From an uncultured Opitutia bacterium (lineage in GTDB: Bacteria > Verrucomicrobiota > Verrucomicrobiia > Opitutales > Coraliomargaritaceae), in the NCBI GenBank assembly GCA_937136395.1, contig CAKZOI010000070.1, positions 62,001 to 126,000 on the forward strand: a DNA stretch of 64,000 nucleotides. The letters run 5' to 3'. The translations under genes were made by a program, and so were the position numbers. Shown here piece by piece: positions 57,597 through 64,000 of this stretch. Every line of letters begins with the position of its first letter. The first letter of the stretch is position 1. Under the pieces are notes generated by a model. It was not told the origin of the DNA and made no database searches. It saw nothing but the letters and a program-made list of their open reading frames with translations.

Positions 57597-58715
57597 ATGA
57601 AAAAAGCGCTTATTACTGGAGTGACTGGTCAAGATGGATCTTACCTCGCCGAATTCTTATTGGAAAAAGGATACGAAGTTCACGGCATTAAGCGACGGGC
57701 ATCCTCATTAAATACGCAACGGGTGGATCACATCTATGAAGATCCGCATATTGAGAATGCTCGTTTCCACCTCCATTATGGAGATTTGACCGATTCATCT
57801 AATCTGACTCGAATAATTAGCGAAGTGCAGCCCGATGAGGTGTATAATCTTGGAGCGCAGTCGCACGTGGCTGTTTCATTTGAATCGCCTGAGTATACCG
57901 CTGATGTGGATGCCCTTGGCACACTGCGTTTACTAGAAGCAATTCGTTTTCTTGGTTTGGAGAAGAAGACTAAATTTTATCAAGCCTCTACATCCGAACT
58001 ATTTGGTGAGGTTCAGGAAATTCCTCAAAAGGAAACGACTCCGTTTTACCCGCGCTCTCCGTATGCAGCCGCTAAAATGTATGCGTATTGGATCACGGTG
58101 AATTATCGGGAGTCCTACGGAATGTATGCGTGTAATGGCATTCTCTTTAATCATGAGTCACCTCGTCGTGGTGAGACTTTTGTGACTCGCAAAATTACGC
58201 GGGCTTTGGCGAATATTGCCCAAGGTTTGGAAAAATGTCTCTATCTGGGTAACATGGACGCGTTACGCGATTGGGGGCATGCTAAGGATTATGTGCGTAT
58301 GCAGTGGATGATGCTTCAGCAAGAAGAAGCCGAAGATTTTGTCATCGCCACGGGCAAGCAGATATCGGTGCGTGAGTTTGTGACGATGTCGGCTCGTGAG
58401 GCTGGCATTGAATTAGAATTTTCAGGCGAAGGCGTTGAAGAGATCGCGACGATTACGGCCGTAGATCAAACGAAAGCTCCATCGGTTTCCGTGGGTGATG
58501 TGATTGTTCAGGTGGACCCACGTTATTTCCGCCCTGCGGAAGTCGAAACACTGCTCGGAGATCCGAGCAAGGCGAAGGCCAAACTAGGCTGGGTTCCTGA
58601 AATTACCGTTGAGGAAATGTGCGCAGAGATGGTCGCTAATGATCTGGACATCGCAAAGCGTCATGCGCTCTTGGAGTTGCATGGTTATAATGTTGCGGTC
58701 TCCTTTGAGTCTTAA
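57597..58715 (+). CDS. gmd: GDP-mannose 4,6-dehydratase
   Basis: NADP-dependent SDR enzyme that converts GDP-mannose to GDP-4-keto-6-deoxymannose, the first step of GDP-L-fucose synthesis. The 372-residue protein shows [40 protein letters not shown], the SDR pair in [19 protein letters not shown] (YxxxK) and [20 protein letters not shown]. The last residues NVAVSFES echo an internal [12 protein letters not shown] but with different codons. It forms an operon with fcl, 20 bp apart. Confidence 0.97.
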   Translation: MKKALITGVTGQDGSYLAEFLLEKGYEVHGIKRRASSLNTQRVDHIYEDPHIENARFHLHYGDLTDSSNLTRIISEVQPDEVYNLGAQSHVAVSFESPEYTADVDALGTLRLLEAIRFLGLEKKTKFYQASTSELFGEVQEIPQKETTPFYPRSPYAAAKMYAYWITVNYRESYGMYACNGILFNHESPRRGETFVTRKITRALANIAQGLEKCLYLGNMDALRDWGHAKDYVRMQWMMLQQEEAEDFVIATGKQISVREFVTMSAREAGIELEFSGEGVEEIATITAVDQTKAPSVSVGDVIVQVDPRYFRPAEVETLLGDPSKAKAKLGWVPEITVEEMCAEMVANDLDIAKRHALLELHGYNVAVSFES

Positions 58716-58735
58716 ATAACGAACCTTAGCGCACT

Positions 58736-59674
58736 ATGAAAAAGTTACTCATTCTCGGAGCTAGTGGGATGGTCGGTTCTGCACTTGTGCGAGCTGCTAA
58801 GCAACGAGGCTACAGTTATATTCTAGAGCCCACGAGCCGAGATCTTGACCTGATTAACCAGGCGCAAACACATGCGTATATGGAAGAGCATCGTCCAGAT
58901 GCAGTGGTGATTGCCGCGGCCATGGTGGGTGGGATTCATGCAAACAGCACCTATCCAGCTGATTTTATTTATAAGAACTTAATGATCGCCGCCAATGCGA
59001 TTGAAGGGGCTTATCAGGCGGGTGTGAAACGTCTGATGTTTTTGGGGAGCACCTGCATCTATCCGAAATTTGCGGAGCAACCGATGCAGGAGGCGTCTTT
59101 ACTCACGTCTGCACTTGAGCCAACTAACGAGGCGTATGCCATCGCTAAGATCGCGGGTTTGAAACTTTGCCAACACTACCGTCAGCAGTATGGCGTGCTA
59201 TATCACTCCGCGATGCCGACTAATCTTTACGGGCAAGGGGACAATTATCATCCGCAAAACTCACATGTATTGCCTGCGTTGATACGCCGCTTCCATGAGG
59301 CGAAGGAAAACAACACACCAGAAGTCGCGATTTGGGGCACTGGCACGCCGCTTCGTGAGTTTCTGCACGCAGACGATGCGGCGGCGGGCATCTTGCATTT
59401 ACTCGAACTGGAAAATCCGCCCGAGTGGGTGAATCTTGGTTGCGGCACCGATATTTCCATTGGTGATCTGGCCCGTTTGGTCAAAGACGCCGTCGGCTAT
59501 CAGGGTGAATTGACCTTCGATACCAGCAAGCCAGATGGCACGCCGCGTAAGCTGACGGATATTTCTAAGATCAAGGAAACCGGTTGGGAGCCAAAGATTC
59601 CCATCGAACAAGGTGTCACCATGGCCTACCAGTCGTTTTTGGATGAGAAAGCGGCAGGCACCTTGCGCGAATAG
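58736..59674 (+). CDS. fcl: GDP-L-fucose synthase
   Basis: Epimerase/reductase that completes GDP-L-fucose synthesis from the product of Gmd, using NADPH. The 312-residue SDR protein has [59 protein letters not shown], the catalytic [16 protein letters not shown] (YxxxK) and [19 protein letters not shown]. Length normal. Together with gmd it supplies fucose for surface glycans, in line with the nearby glycosyltransferases. Confidence 0.96.
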   Translation: MKKLLILGASGMVGSALVRAAKQRGYSYILEPTSRDLDLINQAQTHAYMEEHRPDAVVIAAAMVGGIHANSTYPADFIYKNLMIAANAIEGAYQAGVKRLMFLGSTCIYPKFAEQPMQEASLLTSALEPTNEAYAIAKIAGLKLCQHYRQQYGVLYHSAMPTNLYGQGDNYHPQNSHVLPALIRRFHEAKENNTPEVAIWGTGTPLREFLHADDAAAGILHLLELENPPEWVNLGCGTDISIGDLARLVKDAVGYQGELTFDTSKPDGTPRKLTDISKIKETGWEPKIPIEQGVTMAYQSFLDEKAAGTLRE

Positions 59675-59737
59675 TCGCGAGGGCCCAAGCTGCAAGCTGC
59701 GGTTGCAATTGCGCCGCTAGATGGTTTGCTGGTATGT

Positions 59738-60298
59738 ATGTGTCAACGTTGCGAATGGTGTGGAGACTCGGAACTTTACCAGAAATATCATGATGAGGAG
59801 TGGGGCGTTCCAGTCTGGGACGACCGACTACTCTTTGAATTTTTAATACTCGAAGGTGCGCAAGCGGGGTTGAGTTGGATTACGATTTTGAAGAAGCGTG
59901 AAAACTATCGTCGCTTGTATGATGGGTTTGATCCAGCGAAGATTGCGGGTTATGATGCTGCGAAAGTCGCCGCACTCTTGTCAGATACTGGAATTGTGAG
60001 AAATCGCTTGAAAGTCGCGGCATCGATTGGCAACGCGAAGGCCTATCTGCGAATCGTTGAGCGCGAGGGTGCCTTTGCGCCTTGGCTCTGGCAATTTGTT
60101 GGCGGGCAGCCCATACAAAACGCTTGGGCCGAATTTAAAGAAGTCCCCGTGAGCACGCCAGAGTCAGATGTTATGGCTAAAGCACTCAAACAGGAAGGCT
60201 TCAAATTTATCGGCACCACCATTTGCTACGCCTTTATGCAAGCGGTCGGTATGGTGAATGATCATACCGCGGACTGTTTCCGGTATGCAGAACTCTAA
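59738..60298 (+). CDS. tag: DNA-3-methyladenine glycosylase I
   Basis: Removes 3-methyladenine from alkylated DNA. The 186-residue enzyme begins MCQRCEWCGDSELYQKYHD, with EWGVPVWDDRLLFEFLILEG, AQAGLSWITILKKRENYRR and IVRNRLKVAASIGNAKAYL. The zinc-binding Cys and His residues at both ends (CEWC; ICYAFMQAVGMVNDHTADC) are present. The start at 59738 is chosen over the TTG-like extension at 59726. Confidence 0.95.
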   Translation: MCQRCEWCGDSELYQKYHDEEWGVPVWDDRLLFEFLILEGAQAGLSWITILKKRENYRRLYDGFDPAKIAGYDAAKVAALLSDTGIVRNRLKVAASIGNAKAYLRIVEREGAFAPWLWQFVGGQPIQNAWAEFKEVPVSTPESDVMAKALKQEGFKFIGTTICYAFMQAVGMVNDHTADCFRYAEL

Positions 60299-60308
60299 TC
60301 GTTCCAAA

Positions 60309-60902
60309 TCACCCCTTAATAATATCCTGCAGTGGTTTAAGGCGACCGTCTGCTAGGCTGTAAATCCAGCTGTGAATTTCGATGGACTGGCCGCGTTTCC
60401 ATGCTTCGCGCAGGATTGCAGTGCGCTTTAAGTTATTCGCCTGGCCGACTACATTCAGCTCACAGAGGCGGTCAATTTGCGCTTCTTTGTCTAGCGGCTC
60501 TAGCTCGTGGGCGTGTAGCGTTTGAATGTCTTGGATGTGGCGGAGCCAATTGTCGATGATGCCTATATGGTCGTCTTGTGCAGCTGCGCGAACGCCGCCG
60601 CATCCATAGTGACCACATACAATGATGTGCTCAACCTTGAGGATATCCACCGCATACTCTAAAACCGAAAGTAAGTTTAAATCAGTATGCACGACAACAT
60701 TGGCGATATTGCGGTGCACGAAAATTTCGCCCGGCATGAGGCCCGTGATCTGATTCGCAGGAACACGACTGTCGGAGCAACCAATCCAGAGATACTTTGG
60801 GTGCTGTTGCTCCGAGAGTATCTTGAAGAAGTCAGGGTCGTCTTGTGCGACTTGCGCCGCCCATTCGCGATTGCGTTCAAGAAGTTTAAAGAGGGTAGGC
60901 AT
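60309..60902 (-). CDS. can: Beta-carbonic anhydrase
   Basis: Zinc enzyme interconverting CO2 and bicarbonate. The 197-residue protein has the zinc-ligand segment YLWIGCSDSRVPANQITGLM (Cys and the Asp-Arg dyad) and IIVCGHYGCGGVRAA (His and second Cys), plus GEIFVHRNIANVVVHTDLN. It matches the bacterial CynT/Can type. Convergent with tag, 10 bp apart. Confidence 0.96.
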   Translation of the reverse strand: MPTLFKLLERNREWAAQVAQDDPDFFKILSEQQHPKYLWIGCSDSRVPANQITGLMPGEIFVHRNIANVVVHTDLNLLSVLEYAVDILKVEHIIVCGHYGCGGVRAAAQDDHIGIIDNWLRHIQDIQTLHAHELEPLDKEAQIDRLCELNVVGQANNLKRTAILREAWKRGQSIEIHSWIYSLADGRLKPLQDIIKG

Positions 60903-61005
60903 TGTGTTCTATTATTAACGTTTTTTTGATTCAGTCAGCCTTTTGGGGGCACTGCAAGGCTGAGAAATAATGTTTCTTATACATAATGGTCATAAAAAGG
61001 CTAAC

Positions 61006-61025
61006 TTATCTTGACATCAAGGTAA
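61006..61025. promoter_or_regulatory. Predicted MarR-type operator upstream of marR
   Basis: An imperfect 20-bp palindrome with the core CTTGACATCAAG, 21 bp before the marR start codon (or 1 bp before an alternative start at 61026). It matches the perfect palindrome at 61511 except for the centre and edges. This is the usual pattern for autorepression by a MarR-family regulator. Confidence 0.7.
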
Positions 61026-61046
61026 TTGGGTGCGATCGTGCTGCCC

Positions 61047-61496
61047 ATGGCAAAGATTTATCAAAATTCAGGATCACACTTGTTTTTACTCTTCTGGAAA
61101 GCGTCGCATGCAGTGATGCGTTACGATCAGGCGAGTATTAAGCAGGCTGGATTTGCCTCACTGTCTGATTTTGTGGTATTGGAGGTTTTGTTGCATAAGG
61201 GGGCGCAGCCCGTGAATGCAATCGGGGAGAAGGTTTTGTTGACCAGTGGATCGATCACTACAGCGGTCCAGCGTCTAGAAAAAAAGGGTTTGGTCCGTCG
61301 CGAGCGTAGCGCAGAAGACGCTCGTGTCGTATTGGTGCACCTGACTGAGGATGGCAGAAATTTAATTGATACTTCCTTTGAGGCGCATTCGACGAACCTA
61401 GACCAGCTCTTCGACACCTTAGACGAAACGGAGCGTGAGCAGTTTGCAGCGTTGATGCGCAAGGTCGGACAGCGCGCCGTATTGCTGAATGGCTAA
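61047..61496 (+). CDS. MarR family transcriptional regulator
   Basis: A 149-residue winged-helix repressor: FLLFWKASHAVMRYDQASIK at the start, the recognition helix region KVLLTSGSITTAVQRLEKKG and the wing LVRRERSAEDARVVLVHLTE. MarR proteins bind ~18-20-bp palindromes as dimers and are released by small molecules or oxidation. The two palindromes at 61006 and 61511 suggest that it controls itself and the following doxX-pirin genes. The ATG at 61047 was taken as start. Confidence 0.93.
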   Translation: MAKIYQNSGSHLFLLFWKASHAVMRYDQASIKQAGFASLSDFVVLEVLLHKGAQPVNAIGEKVLLTSGSITTAVQRLEKKGLVRRERSAEDARVVLVHLTEDGRNLIDTSFEAHSTNLDQLFDTLDETEREQFAALMRKVGQRAVLLNG

Positions 61497-61510
61497 TACT
61501 TTTATTTATA

Positions 61511-61528
61511 TATCTTGATATCAAGATA
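61511..61528. promoter_or_regulatory. Predicted MarR-type operator upstream of doxX
   Basis: A perfect 18-bp palindrome TATCTTGATATCAAGATA, 29 bp before the doxX start codon and just after the marR stop. The same core as at 61006. The combination points to a small regulon read from two promoters. Confidence 0.8.
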
Positions 61529-61557
61529 ATTATCAAAACTAAACAGAAAGATACACT

Positions 61558-61995
61558 ATGAAAGCTAGAGAAATCATCCTAAACACATCAAATACCTTAG
61601 CCTTCCTGCCTATTCGGCTTGGGGTTGGGGTCGTCATGGCAGCGCATGGAGCTCAAAAACTGTTTGGCTGGTTTGGCGGCTATGGGCTACAGGGAACGGG
61701 GCAATTTTTTGCGGAGAATTTAGGCTTAAAGCCTGGTGTGCTCATGGCGGCAATGGCTGGTGGCACTGAGTTCATTGGTGGCTTATTGCTGATTGCAGGC
61801 TTTTTGACTCGTTTGTCTGGAGCGGCACTTGTGGGAACGATGTTCATCGCAATTGTGACCGCACATCCTGATGCATTTTTCGCATCGAATGGTGGTATGG
61901 AATACCCGCTCATGCTGTTGCTGGAGAGTTTGACGCTCGCGATCGGCGGTGGCGGGGCGCTTTCGGTCGACCAGAAATTGGCGGCTAAAGCGTAG
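61558..61995 (+). CDS. DoxX family membrane protein
   Basis: A 145-residue inner-membrane protein with four hydrophobic helices: FLPIRLGVGVVMAAHGAQKL, VLMAAMAGGTEFIGGLLLIA, LSGAALVGTMFIAIVTAHP and LMLLLESLTLAIGGGGALSV. It matches DoxX/DoxD-like proteins, several of which are linked to thiol or quinone stress. It is under the predicted MarR operator and lies 46 bp before the pirin gene. Confidence 0.93.
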   Translation: MKAREIILNTSNTLAFLPIRLGVGVVMAAHGAQKLFGWFGGYGLQGTGQFFAENLGLKPGVLMAAMAGGTEFIGGLLLIAGFLTRLSGAALVGTMFIAIVTAHPDAFFASNGGMEYPLMLLLESLTLAIGGGGALSVDQKLAAKA

Positions 61996-62041
61996 GTCGA
62001 ACCGTTGCTTAGCGAATAAGATTAAGATTAGGAGTCAGATT

Positions 62042-62752
62042 ATGAATACGAAACAATTAACACGCTCGGAGGAGCGTATGCGGACGCAGATGGAATGGCT
62101 GGATGCCCGGCATAGTTTTTCGTTTAGCGGACATTACGATTCAGAGCGCATGGGCTTCGGGCCTTTACGCGTCGTGAACGAAGATCGCATTGCCCCGAGT
62201 GCTGGCTTTGCGCCGCACCCGCATCGAGATATGGAAATTGTCACGATTGTATTGGAAGGACGGTTGGAGCACAAAGATAGTATGGGCAATGGCCGTATCA
62301 TAGAAGCGGGCGACATTCAATACATGAGCGCAGGTTCTGGAGTGACACACAGTGAGTTGAACCCTTCGTCAGACGTGCCAGTGCACTTAATGCAGATCTG
62401 GGTTGAGCCCAGTGAGAAAGGCCTTGAGCCGCGTTATGCTGATCAGCCTTTGGTCGGTGCTGAGGACAATCAATGGAGTCTAATGCTGTCGTCCGACGGT
62501 CGCGATGGCTCTATGGCGATTCGCCAAGATGCAGAGTTGCGCACTGTGCGGCTGGGCGCGGGAGCTACCATCGAGTTTGGGGCAGTGGCTTCAGGTCGTG
62601 GCCTCTGGGTATTTGTGGTCGAGGGCGCGGTCGAGACTGGTGGTGAAACTATGCAAGCTGGCGATTCGCTGGCGTTGACTGGTGTAGATGGCTTGGCGCT
62701 GCGAGCTGTAGGGATCGCTAAGGTTTTGGTGTTTGAAGTGTCAGTGGCATAG
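62042..62752 (+). CDS. Pirin family protein
   Basis: A 236-residue bicupin. The metal-binding residues of the first cupin are visible in GFAPHPHRDMEIVTIVLEGR (two His), with LEHKDSMGNGRIIEAGDIQ and GSGVTHSELNPSSDVPVHL following. The second cupin is shorter. Some pirins are quercetin dioxygenases or redox sensors. Here the pairing with DoxX and MarR suggests a role in detoxifying quinone-like or electrophilic compounds, which is an inference. The start is MNTKQLTRSEERM at 62042. Confidence 0.93.
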   Translation: MNTKQLTRSEERMRTQMEWLDARHSFSFSGHYDSERMGFGPLRVVNEDRIAPSAGFAPHPHRDMEIVTIVLEGRLEHKDSMGNGRIIEAGDIQYMSAGSGVTHSELNPSSDVPVHLMQIWVEPSEKGLEPRYADQPLVGAEDNQWSLMLSSDGRDGSMAIRQDAELRTVRLGAGATIEFGAVASGRGLWVFVVEGAVETGGETMQAGDSLALTGVDGLALRAVGIAKVLVFEVSVA

Positions 62753-62776
62753 CGGATTTATTTTGCCTTAGCGTAA

Positions 62777-62831
62777 GTCGGACACTCTTGTCTGGCTCTG
62801 TTCGGTTGATGGTCAGGCAAGAGTGCCTAAC
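62777..62831. repeat. Imperfect hairpin between convergent genes
   Basis: Arms at 62777-62794 and 62814-62831 pair over most of their length (CACTCTTGTCTG with CAGGCAAGAGTG, allowing a G-U) around a ~19-nt loop. It lies between the pirin and tmk stops and could end transcription from both sides, though no T-run follows. Its build is like that of the short palindromic repeats elsewhere in the window. Confidence 0.6.
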
Positions 62832-62853
62832 CTACTACATAGCCAACCCTCTC

Positions 62854-63483
62854 CTACGAAAGGCGCTGGGATACGGCTACCCAGATTTGGGCCTGTAGGG
62901 TTTCGATGCTTTGGCTTCCGTCGAGCACGAGGAAGCGTTCTGGTTCGGATGCGGCTAGTTTGAGGTAGCCAGCTCGGACGGCTTCGAAAAATTCGATGGC
63001 TTCTTGCTCCATACGATCCAGTTCGCCATTGCCGCGGGCGCGGACTCGGCTCATGCCGACGTCTGGGGAGAGGTCGATTAAGATGGTGAGTGCCGGGCGG
63101 GTGTCGCCGACAGCAAATTGATTGATCCCCGCCACGGATGCGTTGTCGATTTGTCGAGCGACGCCTTGGTAGACAGTCGTCGAGTCCATGAAGCGGTCGC
63201 AGAGAACGACGTCGCCCGCGTCGAGTGCGGGTTGGATTCGTTTACGTGTGTGTTGTGCGCGGCTAGCGGTGAAGAGGAGTAGTTCCGCTTCGGGTGACAT
63301 GCCTTTGCCGGCGTCGTCGTGCTGAAGCAGGTTGCGGATCGCTTCGCCGAGCGGGGTGCCGCCAGGTTCGCGAGTTTGCACCACGGCGTGCCCTTCGGCT
63401 TGCAGGCGTTCGGAGAGCAGGCGGATTTGCGTTGATTTACCGCAACCTTCGCCGCCTTCAAATGTGATGAATAAACCAGCCAC
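62854..63483 (-). CDS. tmk: Thymidylate kinase
   Basis: Phosphorylates dTMP to dTDP. The 209-residue enzyme has the P-loop ITFEGGEGCGKSTQIRLLSE, the DRx-like VVQTREPGGTPLGEAIR, VVLCDRFMDSTTVYQG and the LID region RVRARGNGELDRME. Length standard. It is 6 bp downstream of the PfkB-like gene on the same strand, so the two are probably co-transcribed. Confidence 0.96.
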   Translation of the reverse strand: MAGLFITFEGGEGCGKSTQIRLLSERLQAEGHAVVQTREPGGTPLGEAIRNLLQHDDAGKGMSPEAELLLFTASRAQHTRKRIQPALDAGDVVLCDRFMDSTTVYQGVARQIDNASVAGINQFAVGDTRPALTILIDLSPDVGMSRVRARGNGELDRMEQEAIEFFEAVRAGYLKLAASEPERFLVLDGSQSIETLQAQIWVAVSQRLS

Positions 63484-63489
63484 GATTGT

Positions 63490-64000
63490 TTACCAGGTGC
63501 CGATGAATTCTTGCAGCTCAACGAGTGATGGGCTCACTGCGGTGCGGACGTAAAAGCCTGAGGTCGCTACAGCAACGGTCAGCGCTGCTGTGGGTGAGAG
63601 TCCGATCATTTGGGCGGTGACAAAGCCGGAGTTGAAGTGGTCGCCCGCACCAGTGGTGATCTTTGGTTTGTCGCAAAAGGGGCCTTTCACGTAGGCAGTG
63701 CCTTCAGGAGTGGCGCACGCGGCATCATGTGTTGGGTGCACGACGACGGTGTTGAGTTTTAGCTTGGTGCGTATGCGTTCGGCGATGACTTGGAGGTTTT
63801 CTGAAGTGTTCTCGAGTGGGCTAAAGCCGAGTAGCTTATCCACTTGCTCTGCCTCGCGAAGGTTGAGACCGAGGATGACTTTGCCAAATTGCTCGAATTG
63901 ACTGAAGAGGTGGAGCACCTCTAATAAGTCGGCTTCGGAGCGCTTTTCAGGGTCGGCAAGATCAAAAAAGAAGATGCGATCCGGATTGGGCTTTACGGTT
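63490..64000 (-). CDS. PfkB-family carbohydrate kinase, 5' end outside the window
   Basis: The C-terminal ~169 residues of a ribokinase-like sugar/nucleoside kinase. The frame is open to the window edge (TVKPNPDRIFFFDLADPEKR...). The conserved catalytic motif is ITTGAGDHFNSGFVTAQMIG (family DTxGAGDxF), and ILGLNLREAEQVDKLLG is the EAE-type region. The substrate cannot be read from this part. It is coupled with tmk. Confidence 0.88.
   Translation of the reverse strand, partial: TVKPNPDRIFFFDLADPEKRSEADLLEVLHLFSQFEQFGKVILGLNLREAEQVDKLLGFSPLENTSENLQVIAERIRTKLKLNTVVVHPTHDAACATPEGTAYVKGPFCDKPKITTGAGDHFNSGFVTAQMIGLSPTAALTVAVATSGFYVRTAVSPSLVELQEFIGTW

Noticed and set aside
58680-58715. Recombination between the gmd C-terminus and its internal VAVSFES segment
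   Set aside because: The peptide matches but the codons differ at most positions, so a recent DNA duplication is unlikely.

Overview
The window looks like the chromosome of a marine, Coraliomargarita-like member of the Verrucomicrobiota (Opitutae/Puniceicoccales). This is inferred from gene content: small verrucomicrobial families (DUF5069, DUF4126, DUF4340 with a Gld-type ABC exporter), an integron integrase with an extra N-terminal domain, a single-chain GcvP built from two-subunit-type halves, kdsB (LPS, so diderm), and a shortage of clear Shine-Dalgarno sites. No tRNA, rRNA or CRISPR array was seen.

Layout. 1-7.8 kb: dtd, a periplasmic thioredoxin-like protein, glpK and a sensory block (REC-PAS-PAS-kinase-REC hybrid, a frameshifted PAS kinase, and a divergent FIST-domain sensor). 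8.2-11.2 kb: a 1014-residue single-chain 2-oxoacid dehydrogenase carrying E1alpha, E1beta, lipoyl and E2 acyltransferase domains. 11.5-14 kb: queF, a DUF456 membrane protein, lysS. 14-19.2 kb: a chromosomal integron. The integrase faces right. Left of it, all on the minus strand, lie a BrnT/CopG-type toxin-antitoxin pair, a bacterial nitric oxide synthase, a small membrane protein and a DUF4160/DUF2442 pair, with three attC-like sites between them. 19.4-27.7 kb: AsmA-like protein, DUF4340 protein and GldG/GldF/GldA-like exporter genes in one minus-strand operon. 28-32.9 kb: O-antigen-ligase-like protein, FecR-like protein and a CHASE2-adenylate cyclase with an internal deletion. 32.9-37.8 kb: rhodanese, kdsB, trpB, trpG/pabA, nrdR, HIT protein, DUF5069. 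38.1-41.3 kb: ketosynthase, acyl carrier protein and FAD oxidoreductase. 41.7-44 kb: ECF sigma factor, probable membrane-bound regulator and an HtrA-like protein that has lost its catalytic triad. 44-49 kb: gcvT, gcvP and a DUF4126 protein. 49.4-59.7 kb: envelope sugar genes (nucleotidyltransferase, sugar-phosphate transferase, glycosyltransferase, gmd, fcl) mixed with a 4-mercaptohistidine methyltransferase-like gene, DUF502, a vWA protein and miaA. 59.7-64 kb: tag, beta-carbonic anhydrase, a MarR/DoxX/pirin regulon with two matching operators, tmk and the end of a PfkB-family kinase.

Two repeat systems recur between genes: a ~160 bp element with imperfect terminal inverted repeats (four copies, one internally deleted), and shorter nested-palindrome elements of ~60-120 bp. 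Several genes are broken: a frameshifted kinase, a frameshifted small membrane protein, the deleted cyclase, a DUF4160 gene with an early stop, a truncated RAYT transposase, and an integrase split by an in-frame stop.

The most notable observation is the nitric oxide synthase lying between two attC-like sites, which suggests that NOS travels as an integron gene cassette here. The four-domain ketoacid dehydrogenase fusion comes second.
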